The notes beneath the pieces are model-generated. The model worked only from the letters and a program-made list of their open reading frames with translations, had not been told where the DNA came from and searched no databases. From the NCBI RefSeq assembly GCF_900100315.1, contig NZ_FNFF01000003.1:62001-126000 (forward strand): DNA of 64,000 nucleotides, read 5' to 3'. Below, one piece after another: positions 41,918-51,470 of this stretch. The translations under genes and the position numbers were made by a program. Origin of the DNA: Streptomyces indicus. Its GTDB lineage: Bacteria; Actinomycetota; Actinomycetes; Streptomycetales; Streptomycetaceae. How positions within the stretch are numbered: position 1 is the first letter of the stretch; every line of letters starts with the position of its first letter.

Positions 41918-42715
41918 TCAGATGAGGGAGCCGTAGAGGCCGGGGCGGCGGTCGCGCAGATACGGGTTGCCGGCGCGCGAGGCGGCGAGGAACTCCGGGT
42001 CTGCTTCGGCGAAGAGGAGTTCGGATCCGCGGCCGCCGCGGGTGCGGGCGATGCCGTCGGGGCCGGCCAGCGTGGACAGGCCCACGAACTCGAACTCGCC
42101 TTCCGCGCCCGCCCGGTTCACGTACGCCACGTACATCTGGTTCTCGAACGCACGGACCGGGACCAGGGATTCGGCCACGAACTGGAAGGGGTGCATCTGC
42201 GCGGTGGGCACGAGGAGGAGGTCGGTGCCGGCGAGGGCGTGCGCCCGTACGTTCTCCGGGAACTCCACGTCGTAGCAGATCATCAACCCGAGCCGCAGGC
42301 CGCCGAGTTCGGCCTGCACGACCGGCTGGTCGCCCGCGGTGAAGTGCTTCTGCTCGAACTCTCCGAAGAGGTGAGTCTTGCGGTAGTTCGCGAGCGGGGT
42401 GCCGTCGGGGCCGATGAGGCGCGCGGAGTTGTAGACCTGCTCGCCGTCGCGCTCGGGGTAGCCGTAGACGACCGCGAGGCCTTGCCGGGCGGCGGTCTGC
42501 GCCACGGCCTCGGCGGAGGGGCCGTCGGCGGGCTCGGCGAGGCGGGGCACGTCGTCGCCGATCGCGTACCCGGTCAGGAACATCTCGGGGCAGACGAGCA
42601 GACCCGCGCCGAGGGCGGCGGCGCGCTCGGCGGTCTCGTCGAGCAGCGCCAGATTGGCCCGCACATCACCCGGTCGTCCGGAGTTCTGGAGCAGGGCGGT
42701 GCGCAGCGGCGGCAT
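41918..42715 (-). CDS. davA: Delta-aminovaleramidase-like nitrilase-superfamily amidase
   Basis: 265 residues, close to the 264 of Pseudomonas DavA. The nitrilase-superfamily triad is Glu44 (VCPEMFLTGY), Lys113 (NYRKTHLFGE) and Cys147 (LMICYDVEFPENVRAHAL). It hydrolyses 5-aminovaleramide to 5-aminovalerate after DavB. Gene order is regulator, davA, davB, all on one strand, with 85 bp between davA and davB. A strong inverted repeat and two TTCGTTGCGT boxes precede it. Confidence 0.86.
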   Translation of the reverse strand: MPPLRTALLQNSGRPGDVRANLALLDETAERAAALGAGLLVCPEMFLTGYAIGDDVPRLAEPADGPSAEAVAQTAARQGLAVVYGYPERDGEQVYNSARLIGPDGTPLANYRKTHLFGEFEQKHFTAGDQPVVQAELGGLRLGLMICYDVEFPENVRAHALAGTDLLLVPTAQMHPFQFVAESLVPVRAFENQMYVAYVNRAGAEGEFEFVGLSTLAGPDGIARTRGGRGSELLFAEADPEFLAASRAGNPYLRDRRPGLYGSLI

Positions 42716-42786
42716 GGGCGGACCTCGGGCGGTGCGGAGGGTGGAGGAGGGACGACTTGAAGGTACGTTTCCCGGCCTGACCGCGA

Positions 42787-42809
42787 CAAGACGCGACCAT
42801 TGCGTCTTG
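42787..42809. promoter_or_regulatory. Perfect 8-bp inverted repeat upstream of davA
   Basis: CAAGACGC (42787-42794) and GCGTCTTG (42802-42809) are perfect arms 7 bp apart, about 80 bp upstream of the davA start. Direct boxes TTCGTTGCGT at 42818-42827 and 42849-42858 lie just beyond, spaced 31 bp (three helical turns). Together they look like a regulatory array for the adjacent Lrp-type protein. Confidence 0.6.
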
Positions 42810-42881
42810 GTGCGCTGTTCGTTGCGTGAAAAGCGGGTGGGGCGGCGATTCGTTGCGTACGCCGCCCCTTACCCGTACGCC

Positions 42882-43334
42882 TCAGGACGGCGCCCCGGAG
42901 GTGTACCGCCGGAGCAGCGGCGACAGCACCAGCACGGACTTCGTGCGCTCCACGAAGGACTCCCCCGCGATCTTCTCCAGGACCTGCTCGAAGTGCCGCA
43001 TGTCCGCCGCGAAGATCTGCACCAGGGCGTCCGCCTCGCCGGTCACGGTGGAGGCGGAGGCGATCTCCGGATAGCGCTCCAGGCCCTGCCGGATCGCGTC
43101 CGGCGAGGTCTGGCTGCGGCAGTAGATCTCGACGAAGCCCTCGGTGCGCCAGCCCAGGGCCGCCGGGTCGACCCGCACCGTGAACCCGGTGATCGCGCCG
43201 GTCGCCCGCAGCCGGTCCACGCGCCGCTTCACCGCGGGCGCCGACAGGCCGACCAGCTGGCCGATGTCCGCGAAGGAGCGGCGGGCATCCTCGGCGAGGG
43301 CGTGGACGATGCGTTCATCGAGCTCGTTCAGCAC
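42882..43334 (-). CDS. Lrp/AsnC family regulator of the lysine module
   Basis: 150 residues. Residues 1-60 are the AsnC-type HTH (LNELDERIVHALAEDARRSFADIGQLVGLSAPAVKRRVDRL) and 65-150 the RAM domain (ITGFTVRVDPAALGWRTEGFVEIYC, GEADALVQIFA). It lies between the permease and davA genes on the same strand, which strongly suggests amino-acid-responsive control of uptake and breakdown. TTCGTTGCG boxes recur upstream of davA and near the permease promoter. Confidence 0.92.
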   Translation of the reverse strand: MLNELDERIVHALAEDARRSFADIGQLVGLSAPAVKRRVDRLRATGAITGFTVRVDPAALGWRTEGFVEIYCRSQTSPDAIRQGLERYPEIASASTVTGEADALVQIFAADMRHFEQVLEKIAGESFVERTKSVLVLSPLLRRYTSGAPS

Positions 43335-43370
43335 GGCGGGCGACTCACTTCTCCTCGGTTCACTTCGCCT

Positions 43371-43401
43371 CGGGGCGACGCTTTCGGCTCCCGTCGCCCC
43401 G
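43371..43401 (-). terminator. Hairpin between permease and Lrp-type gene
   Basis: CGGGGCGACG (43371-43380) pairs perfectly with CGTCGCCCCG (43392-43401) around an 11-nt loop, directly after the permease stop at 43416. It would reduce read-through into the regulator. Confidence 0.7.
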
Positions 43402-43415
43402 GAGTGGGCGTCGGC

Positions 43416-44885
43416 TTACTTCGCCTCTGCGGCGGGTGCCTCGGCCTCTTCCACGGCCAGGCGCGAGCGGCGCCGGCCGTACGCGAAGTAGATCGCGAGG
43501 CCGACCGCCATCCACAGACCGAACACCGTCCAGGTGACGGCCCGCAGCGAGACCATCATCCATGCGCACAGCAGGAAGCCGATGACCGGGAACAGCGGAG
43601 CGAACGGGACCCGGAAGGAGCGGTGCAGGTTCGGGCGGGTGTAGCGCAGCACGATCACCGAGATGTTGACCAGGGCGAAGGCGAAGAGCGTGCCGATGCT
43701 GGTGGCGTCGGCGAGCTCGCCGAGCGGGATGGCCGCGGCGAGCACACCGCAGAACAGCGAGACCCAGACGGTGTTGATCCGCGGCACCCCGCTGCGGGCG
43801 TGGACCTTGGCGAAGGACTTCGGGATCAGGCCGTCGCGGGACATCGCGAAGAGGATGCGGGTCTGGCCGTAGAGGACGGCGAGCACGACGGAGGCGATGG
43901 AGATGACCGCGCCGGCGGCGAGCACCGTGCCCCAGAAGGTCTGGCCGGTCACCTCGTTCATGATCGCGGCGAGGGTGGCCTCGGTGTCGGTGAAGTTCTC
44001 CCAGGGGCGCGCTCCGACGGCCACGAAGGCGACGAGCACGTACAGGGCGGTGACGATGCCGAGCGAGAGCAGGATGGCGCGGGGCAGGTCGCGCTGCGGG
44101 TTCTTGGCCTCTTCACCGGCGGTGGAGGCGGCGTCGAAGCCGATGTACGAGAAGAACAGGGTGGCGGCCGCGCCACTGACGCCGGCCATGCCCAGCGGCA
44201 TGAAGTCCTCGTAGTTGCCGGACTGGAAGCCGGTGATGCCGACGGCGCAGAAGAGGACCAGCGCGGCGATCTTCACCATGACCATGACCGAGTTGACCCG
44301 CGCGGACTCCTTGGAGCCGCCGAGCAGCACCACACCGGCGAGCAGCACGAGGATCAGCGAGGGCAGGTTGATGATGCCGCCGTCGCCGGGCGGCGCGGCC
44401 AGCGCGTCCGGGATCGTGAAGCCGAAGGTGCCGTCGAGGAACTCGTTGAGGTACTCGCCCCAGCCCACGGCCACCGCCGCGATCGAGACGCCGTACTCGA
44501 GGATCAGGCACCAGCCGCAGACCCAGGCGATGACCTCGCCGAGGGTTGCGTATGCATACGAGTAGGAAGAGCCTGCGACCGGGATCGTGCCGGCCAGCTC
44601 CGCGTACGACAGCGCGGAGAAGAGAGCCGTCAGACCGGCGATCACGAAGGAGAGCGTGACGGCGGGACCGGCCTTGGGCACCGCCTCGCCGAGCACGACG
44701 AAGATGCCGGTGCCGAGCGTGGCGCCGACGCTGATCATCGTGAGCTGCCACATCGACATGGTGCGACGCAGTCCGCCGCCCTCGCCCTGACCGCCTTCGG
44801 CGACGAGACGCTCGACGGGCTTGCGGCGCATGAGGCTGCTCACCAGGGACTGGCCGGTGGCAGGGGGCGGTGGTGCGACGGACAC
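43416..44885 (-). CDS. APC-family cationic amino acid permease
   Basis: 489 residues from GTG 44885 (GAGGAG 9 bp upstream), with twelve or more hydrophobic segments. Family matches are SLMRRKPVERLVAE at the N-terminus, QLTMISVGATLGTGIFVVLGEA in helix 1, SALSYAELAGTIPVAGSSYSYAYATLGE and FFSYIGFDAASTAGEEAKNPQRDLP. This is the CAT/YfnA-like group that moves lysine, arginine or related amino acids. Position upstream of an Lrp-type gene and davAB supports lysine uptake. Confidence 0.9.
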   Translation of the reverse strand: MSVAPPPPATGQSLVSSLMRRKPVERLVAEGGQGEGGGLRRTMSMWQLTMISVGATLGTGIFVVLGEAVPKAGPAVTLSFVIAGLTALFSALSYAELAGTIPVAGSSYSYAYATLGEVIAWVCGWCLILEYGVSIAAVAVGWGEYLNEFLDGTFGFTIPDALAAPPGDGGIINLPSLILVLLAGVVLLGGSKESARVNSVMVMVKIAALVLFCAVGITGFQSGNYEDFMPLGMAGVSGAAATLFFSYIGFDAASTAGEEAKNPQRDLPRAILLSLGIVTALYVLVAFVAVGARPWENFTDTEATLAAIMNEVTGQTFWGTVLAAGAVISIASVVLAVLYGQTRILFAMSRDGLIPKSFAKVHARSGVPRINTVWVSLFCGVLAAAIPLGELADATSIGTLFAFALVNISVIVLRYTRPNLHRSFRVPFAPLFPVIGFLLCAWMMVSLRAVTWTVFGLWMAVGLAIYFAYGRRRSRLAVEEAEAPAAEAK

Positions 44886-45027
44886 CTTGGTACTCCTCGA
44901 CGGCAGGCGGAAACCACAGAGGTCTGCGGGGGACCGCAAAACCATACGGCTTGATCATTCACTTACGTAACGCGTGAATCTTCACTCCGGCGGCAAGATT
45001 CCTGCGTTTCCGTCCGGAATACGGCAG

Positions 45028-45037
45028 TTCGTTGCGC
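45028..45037. promoter_or_regulatory. TTCGTTGCG box near the permease promoter
   Basis: TTCGTTGCGC matches 9 of 10 bases of the two boxes upstream of davA. It lies 143 bp upstream of the permease start. Between them, CACTTACGTAACGCGTG (44960-44976) contains the palindrome TTACGTAA, and a TATGGT -10-like element faces the permease. The recurrence suggests a shared regulator. Confidence 0.45.
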
Positions 45038-45122
45038 GCCGCCACTTGAGCGCTCGTGCCGCTGTGAGCATTGACACAGCCGCAGGTCTGGCTCATCCTC
45101 CTCGCCGCCTGAGCGAAACATC

Positions 45123-45138
45123 TTTCGACATGTCGAAA
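45123..45138. promoter_or_regulatory. Perfect 16-bp palindrome upstream of the LLM operon
   Basis: TTTCGACATGTCGAAA is perfectly self-complementary and sits 59 bp upstream of the LLM gene start at 45197. It is a strong operator candidate. Its centre contains the ATG of a 17-codon frame. Confidence 0.65.
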
Positions 45139-45183
45139 ACGGTGCTCGTGCACGCGGCGGAGACGGCTGCGGTGCGCGCCTGA
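45130..45183 (+). CDS. Possible 17-aa leader peptide
   Basis: ATG 45130 opens a frame reading MSKTVLVHAAETAAVRA and stops at 45183, 13 bp before the LLM start codon. No clear ribosome-binding site precedes it and no Cys or Trp-run attenuation signal is present, so it may be a chance frame in the leader. Confidence 0.2.
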   Translation: MSKTVLVHAAETAAVRA

Positions 45184-45196
45184 TGCGGAGGCCCGG

Positions 45197-46309
45197 ATGG
45201 ACCTGGACGTCCTGTACGAAATCGATGTGCCCAAGCCCTGGAACAAGCCGCACCCTTACGGCCAGCGGGAGGCCGAGCAGCGCGCCTACCGCGAGGCCGT
45301 GGAGCAGATCAGGCTCGCGGACCGGGTCGGTTTCCGCACCGTCTGGGCGGTCGAGCACCACTTCCGCGAGGGCCGTTCGCACTGTCCTGCGCCGGAGGTG
45401 CTGCTGGGCCACCTGGCGGCACTGACCGAGCGGATCCGCCTCGGTTTCGGCGTGACGCTGACGCCCTTCGGCTTCACGCCGCCGCAGCGCATCGCCGAGA
45501 AGGTCGCGGCCGTGGACATCCTCTCCGGCGGCCGGGTCGAGTGGGGCACGGGACGCTCGACGCCCATGGAGCAGACCGCGTTCGGCGTGGACCGCGAGCT
45601 GTCCCGGGCGGACTGGCGCGAGGCCATCGAGATCGTGACGGGCATGTGGCGCGAGGAGTACTTCTCCTACGAGTCGCCGCGCTTCTCCTTCCCGCGCCGC
45701 ATGGTGACCCCGAAGCCCGTACAGGATCCGCATCCGCCGGCGTGGATGGCCGCGACCTCGGCGGGCTCGGCGGAGGTGGCCGGGGCCGCGGGGATGGGGC
45801 TGCTGTCCTTCTCGATCATGCAGCCGCTGGAGAAGATGGCGGAGCAGGTCGCGGCGTACCGGCAGGCCGCGCTGGACCCGTCGCCCCTCACCGACGTCAC
45901 GACGAACCGCGTCAGCGCGTACACGCTGGTGCACGTGGCGGACAAGCCCTCCCAGCGGGTCTGGGACTCGGTGGCCTGGTGGTACAGCAACCTGGCCCAG
46001 TTCACGCTCGACTGGGAGCTCCCCCACCTCTCCCCCGAGGAGCGCGACCGCACCTTCCCCTTCCTGAAGCCGATCCTCGAAGGGCACGTTCCGGTACGGG
46101 AGTTCAACGACGGGGACATGATCCTGATCGGCGACGCGGAGACGGTGATCCGCAAGGCCAAGCACTACGCCGACCTCGGCATCGACCAGCTGATCTGCTA
46201 CGTGCAGTGGGGCTATCTGGAGCACCAGGAGATCCTTCGGACCATCGAGATCCTGGGCAAGGAAGTCATCCCGGAGCTGGCGGCGTACCAGCCGCGGAGG
46301 CCCGCATGA
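45197..46309 (+). CDS. LLM-class flavin-dependent oxidoreductase
   Basis: 370 residues, bacterial-luciferase-like barrel: REAVEQIRLADRVGFRTVWAVEHHFREG (the EHH motif of the FMN-type subgroup), RIRLGFGVTLTPFGFTPPQRIAEKVAAVDILSGGRVEWGTGR and DMILIGDAETVIRKAKHYADLGIDQL. GCGGAGG lies upstream of ATG 45197. It is the first of three genes joined by 4-bp overlaps with an SDR and an SGNH hydrolase, implying a small catabolic pathway of unknown substrate, perhaps oxidation, keto reduction and ester cleavage. Confidence 0.9.
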   Translation: MDLDVLYEIDVPKPWNKPHPYGQREAEQRAYREAVEQIRLADRVGFRTVWAVEHHFREGRSHCPAPEVLLGHLAALTERIRLGFGVTLTPFGFTPPQRIAEKVAAVDILSGGRVEWGTGRSTPMEQTAFGVDRELSRADWREAIEIVTGMWREEYFSYESPRFSFPRRMVTPKPVQDPHPPAWMAATSAGSAEVAGAAGMGLLSFSIMQPLEKMAEQVAAYRQAALDPSPLTDVTTNRVSAYTLVHVADKPSQRVWDSVAWWYSNLAQFTLDWELPHLSPEERDRTFPFLKPILEGHVPVREFNDGDMILIGDAETVIRKAKHYADLGIDQLICYVQWGYLEHQEILRTIEILGKEVIPELAAYQPRRPA

Positions 46310-47211
46310 GCGCGGATCCCGGCGCGGCTGGGGCGGCTGGGGCGGCCACGGAGCCCGGCAGGACCGCGGAGCCAGGCGCGACCCCGGAGGCCGGGACGGC
46401 CGGGCAGCCGCCCCTGGACGACTCCCCCGTCCCCGACTACCCCGGCCTGGCCCGCCTGGACGGCCGCGGCTTCGTGGTCCTCGGCGCGGGCAACGGCATC
46501 GGACGGCAGACCGCGCACGCGCTCACCGCATCGGGCGCGCGCGTGGTCTGCGTGGACCTGGACAAGGAGCGGGCGGAGGCGGTCGCCGCCGAGACGGGCT
46601 CGCTCGCGTACGTGGCGGACGTGACGCGACGGGCGGCAGTGCGTGACCTCTTCGCCGACTCCGTACGGGAGTTGGGGGCCGTGCACGGGGTCGTGGACAT
46701 CGTGGGCATGGCCCGCTACAAAGCGCTGGCCGACCTGGACGACGAGGAGTGGGACTGGCACTTCGACCTCGTCCTGCGCCACGCGCGGCTCGCGATCGAG
46801 TACGGGGGCGAGGCGGTGGCGGCCTCGGGCGGCGGCCCGCTGGTCTTCGTCGCCTCCGTATCGGGCCTGACGGCGGCGCCGCTGCACGCCGCGTACGGCG
46901 CGGCGAAGGCGGGCCTGATCTCGCTGGTCCGCTCGGCGGCGGTCGAGTACGGGCCGCGGGGCGTACGGGTCAACGCGGTCGCCCCCGGGGTCGTCTGGAC
47001 GCCCCGGGTCGCCGCGCTCCTCGGCGAGGAGGGCCGGGCCCGCAATGCCGGGAACGCTCCGCTCGGCCGGGTCGCCGAGACCTCGGACATCGCCGCCGCC
47101 CTGCTGTTCCTGGCCTCGCCCCTCGCCTCGTACGTGACCGGTCAGACCCTCGTCGTGGACGGCGGGGTGGGCGTGAAGTTCCCCTATCCGACGATCGGCG
47201 GTGCGAAGTGA
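46306..47211 (+). CDS. Short-chain dehydrogenase/reductase
   Basis: 301 residues from ATG 46306, overlapping the LLM stop by 4 bp. A low-complexity Ala/Gly/Glu-rich extension (1-45) precedes a classical SDR. The NAD-binding motif is VLGAGNGIGR, the catalytic Ser lies in VASVSGLTAAPLHAAYGAAKAG (with Tyr-x3-Lys), and the end is TGQTLVVDGG. It probably oxidises or reduces a hydroxyl group on the substrate handled by its operon partners. Confidence 0.9.
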   Translation: MSADPGAAGAAGAATEPGRTAEPGATPEAGTAGQPPLDDSPVPDYPGLARLDGRGFVVLGAGNGIGRQTAHALTASGARVVCVDLDKERAEAVAAETGSLAYVADVTRRAAVRDLFADSVRELGAVHGVVDIVGMARYKALADLDDEEWDWHFDLVLRHARLAIEYGGEAVAASGGGPLVFVASVSGLTAAPLHAAYGAAKAGLISLVRSAAVEYGPRGVRVNAVAPGVVWTPRVAALLGEEGRARNAGNAPLGRVAETSDIAAALLFLASPLASYVTGQTLVVDGGVGVKFPYPTIGGAK

Positions 47212-48320
47212 ACGCTCGGCAGGGCACGGTGAACGGGCTGCTGCGCGGGGTGAGTTGGCTGGACGCGGACGGCGTCCCGGTGCGCGCCGACCCCGCCGAC
47301 CGCGACCGGCTCCCGGGCGACACGTGGGAGCGCGCGACGGTGCCGGCAGGCGTGCGGCTCGAGTGCACGGCGGAGGCCGCCACGGGCGTCGAGGTCCGCT
47401 TCTCCTGCCGGGACCCGCTGCCGGCGGACGCGTACCGCCACGTCGAGCCGGTGTTCACGCTGCTCCGGGGCGAGGAGACGGTGGCGGAGGCGGCCGTCGT
47501 CCCGGGCCCGGATCAGGTCATACGTCTGGAAGCGGCTCTGGACGGTGTGTTCACGCTGCACCTGCCGGAGGTGCTGCGCCCGGTGGTGCACGAGGTGCGG
47601 GCGGTCGGCGGCACGCTGCGCCCCGCACCGGCACGCCCCCGCTGGCTGGTGTACGGCGACTCCATCAGCGAGGGCTGGACCTCGTCACGTCCGCATCTCG
47701 CCTGGCCCGCACGGGCCGGTCGCGCGCTCGGCCTGGACGCCGTGAACCTCGGCTACGCGGGCGCCGCCCGGGGCGAGCTCGCCTCGGCACAGCAGCTCGG
47801 CTCGCTCCCCGCGGACCTGATCACGCTGGCGTTCGGCACCAACTGCTGGAGCCGTACGCCGAGTTCGTCCGCGCTCCTGTACGAGACGACGCGGGCGTTC
47901 CTCGCCCTGGTGCGCGCGGCCCACCCGGAGGTTCCGGTCCTCGTCGTCTCCCCGGTCGTACGCCCCGACGCCGAGAACACCCCCAACGCACTCGGCGCCA
48001 CCCTCGCCGAGCTGCGGGTGGCCCAGGAGCGCGCGGTCACGGACCTGGTCGACAAGCAGGTGCACCTGCTCTCCGGCGCGCGCCTGATCGCCGCCGAGCA
48101 CATGGTGGACGGGGTGCATCCCGGGGACGAGGGGCACGGGCTGATCGCGCAGGGGGTGGTGGAGGCGCTACGGGCGGCGGGCGCCGCGGATCCGGCGCGC
48201 GCCACAGCCACTGACCAGAGCTCCACAGCCACTGCCCAGAGTTCTACAGCCACCGGCCAGGGCTCCATAGCCTCTGACCACAGCTCTACAGCCACCGGCC
48301 AGAGCTCTACAGCCTCTTGA
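47208..48320 (+). CDS. SGNH/GDSL hydrolase with Ser/Thr-rich heptapeptide tail
   Basis: 370 residues from GTG 47208, overlapping the SDR stop (GTGA). Residues 1-140 form a beta-rich jelly-roll-like domain, as in two-domain acetyl-xylan/CtCE2-type esterases. Residues 145-330 are the SGNH core with LVYGDSISEGW (Ser152 nucleophile), a GTN block and DGVHPGDEGH (Asp/His). The last 39 residues are five heptapeptide units (ATxQSST-like). No signal peptide is visible. It is convergent with the GNAT gene, with a 14-bp overlap. Confidence 0.88.
   Translation: MNARQGTVNGLLRGVSWLDADGVPVRADPADRDRLPGDTWERATVPAGVRLECTAEAATGVEVRFSCRDPLPADAYRHVEPVFTLLRGEETVAEAAVVPGPDQVIRLEAALDGVFTLHLPEVLRPVVHEVRAVGGTLRPAPARPRWLVYGDSISEGWTSSRPHLAWPARAGRALGLDAVNLGYAGAARGELASAQQLGSLPADLITLAFGTNCWSRTPSSSALLYETTRAFLALVRAAHPEVPVLVVSPVVRPDAENTPNALGATLAELRVAQERAVTDLVDKQVHLLSGARLIAAEHMVDGVHPGDEGHGLIAQGVVEALRAAGAADPARATATDQSSTATAQSSTATGQGSIASDHSSTATGQSSTAS
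48204..48320 (+). repeat. 21-bp in-frame tandem repeat at the SGNH gene 3' end
   Basis: Five full units (48204, 48225, 48246, 48267 and 48288) plus a partial unit ending in the TGA. The repeat continues through the last 14 bp that overlap the opposing GNAT coding region. Confidence 0.93.
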
Positions 48321-48864
48321 CCAGGAACGTGCACGCGTCCGCGCACTCCACCCGCAGCCCGCCCCGGTCCACGTACGACCAGCGGTCCACGTAGGGCACC
48401 AACGCCTCGTATCCCAGGCGCGCGTACAGCGCCGCCGCCCGCGGATTGGTCTCGTCGACACCGAGGCCGATCGCGGGCAGGCGGCGGGCGCGCGCCAGGT
48501 CCTCGGCGGCGTGGATGAGCGCGGTCCCGATGCCCTGGGACCGCAGGTGCTCGGCCACCGCGAGCCCGTTGATCTCGGGGCAGCCGGACGCCGGGGTCGG
48601 GCCGGAAACGGAGGGCCCGCCGGAGGTCACGGCCTCGGGGGCGATACGCCGCGCCACCGCCGCCCGCACCTCGGGCGCCGCGCACCCATGCCACCGCACC
48701 TCGCCGTGCCCCACGGGCAGACCGTCGCGCCAGGCGAGCAGATACGTGGACTCCCCCGCCTCCTGCCGCGCGAACCGGGCGGCGTGATGGGACTCGGCAC
48801 TGGCGGAGGGCAGATGCGCGTCGAGCAGACCGAGGTCCTCGGCACGGCAGGCGATGATCTTCAC
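48307..48864 (-). CDS. GNAT family N-acetyltransferase
   Basis: 185 residues from GTG 48864, which overlaps the IclR stop (GTGA). The acetyl-CoA binding motif A reads INGLAVAEHLRSQGIGTALIHAAE, followed by LGVDETNPRAAALYARLGYEAL, the usual C-terminal strand and helix. Substrate unknown. Its translation is probably coupled to the IclR regulator. Confidence 0.9.
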   Translation of the reverse strand: MKIIACRAEDLGLLDAHLPSASAESHHAARFARQEAGESTYLLAWRDGLPVGHGEVRWHGCAAPEVRAAVARRIAPEAVTSGGPSVSGPTPASGCPEINGLAVAEHLRSQGIGTALIHAAEDLARARRLPAIGLGVDETNPRAAALYARLGYEALVPYVDRWSYVDRGGLRVECADACTFLVKRL

Positions 48865-49754
48865 CCGGCCGACAGTACCGGGGGCCTGCCGCCGATCTCC
48901 TTCCCCAACACGCCCGCCACATCCGTGAGTTGCGAGGCCAGGGCGGTGAGCCGGGCCCCGTCGAGCTCGGGCAGGCCGGTGGCAGTGAGCGCCAGGGCCA
49001 CCGTGCCGTGCTGGTCGAACACCGGCGCGGACAGCGTGGCGAGGCGGTAGCGCTCCTGGTCCGCCACCGAGAGGACCTCGTAGTCCTCGCCGAGCGAGAC
49101 CACCAACTCGGCCACGCGCGCCCGCAGTCCGGCGTCCCGCGGCGCGTCCGCGAGGCGGGCGAGCGCCTCGCCCAGCGCACGCCTGGCCGGCGTGTCCCGG
49201 TTCGCGGACCAGCCCCGTTCCCGTACGACGGCCATGGCCGCGTCCAGATGGCGCGGCAGCGGCGCACCGACCGCCGTCCGGTCGAGCCAGCGTCTGATCT
49301 CCCCGGAGGCCGTGCCCGCCCAGGCGAGGAACACCTGCCCGAGCGGCGGAAGCAGCGGCAGCCGCTGCCCGGCCCACACCTCCGGCAGCCGGCCGCGGCC
49401 CTCGACGGCGAGGATGACGATGCTGTCCCCCGCGACGGCGCTGACCACGAACTCGGCCTCCGACTCGGCGGCCAGCGCCCGCAGTTCACTGCGCGCCCGG
49501 TCGACGACACGGTGCCGCGTGAGCGCCGCGTGTCCCGCCGCGACCAGGGACATCCCGAGCCCGTACGTCTTGCGCTGCGGATGGCGGGCGAGGTACCCGG
49601 CGTCGGTGAGGGCCTGGAGCACGGAGAGCAGCGAGGCCAGGTTGATGTCGAGCGCTTCGCTCAACTCGCTGAGCGAGTACGACTGTTCGGGATGCGCCGC
49701 GAAGTAGTCGAGCACGGCGAGCGCGCGGCCTGCGGCGAGGGCTGGACGTACCAC
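48861..49754 (-). CDS. IclR family transcriptional regulator
   Basis: 297 residues if GTG 49754 is used. Residues 1-60 are the winged helix (LAVLDYFAAHPEQSYSLSELSEALDINLASLLSVLQALTDAGYLAR). Residues 75-250 are the IclR effector domain (FVVSAVAGDSIVILAVEGRG, RLPLLPPLGQVFLAWAG). The GTG directly abuts a 12-bp perfect inverted repeat, leaving no room for a free ribosome-binding site. Either translation starts on a leaderless message or the true start is further in. Confidence 0.86.
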   Translation of the reverse strand: MVRPALAAGRALAVLDYFAAHPEQSYSLSELSEALDINLASLLSVLQALTDAGYLARHPQRKTYGLGMSLVAAGHAALTRHRVVDRARSELRALAAESEAEFVVSAVAGDSIVILAVEGRGRLPEVWAGQRLPLLPPLGQVFLAWAGTASGEIRRWLDRTAVGAPLPRHLDAAMAVVRERGWSANRDTPARRALGEALARLADAPRDAGLRARVAELVVSLGEDYEVLSVADQERYRLATLSAPVFDQHGTVALALTATGLPELDGARLTALASQLTDVAGVLGKEIGGRPPVLSAG

Positions 49755-49784
49755 GGCCCTGATCGTACGGAGACGATCAGGGCC
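49755..49784. promoter_or_regulatory. 12-bp perfect inverted repeat at the IclR start: operator and/or guaB1 terminator
   Basis: GGCCCTGATCGT (49755-49766) and ACGATCAGGGCC (49773-49784) are perfectly complementary with a 6-nt loop. It lies 25 bp after the guaB1 stop, as a terminator would, and also touches the IclR start codon, as an autoregulatory operator would. Confidence 0.7.
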
Positions 49785-49809
49785 GTGAACAGAGGTGTTG
49801 CCCCGCCGA

Positions 49810-51318
<1,509 letters not shown>

Positions 51319-51470
51319 TCATTCTCCCATGACCTCGGCGATGCGCCGCCCGGGCGGATCGTCCAGGGGTTCCGGGTGATCTTCGTGCGATCAGCCAGTA
51401 GGCCTCGTCGGGTGTGAGACCTCGTCGGGTGCGCGGTTGTTTCACGTGCGAGGTCGCCTCCCTCGCGGAG

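Noticed and set aside
40120..42715. Indole-3-acetamide auxin pathway (iaaM/iaaH)
   Set aside because: The monooxygenase is also related to IaaM, but the partner is a nitrilase-superfamily amidase of DavA size and motif, whereas IaaH is an amidase-signature enzyme; the lysine route fits better. Not fully excluded.
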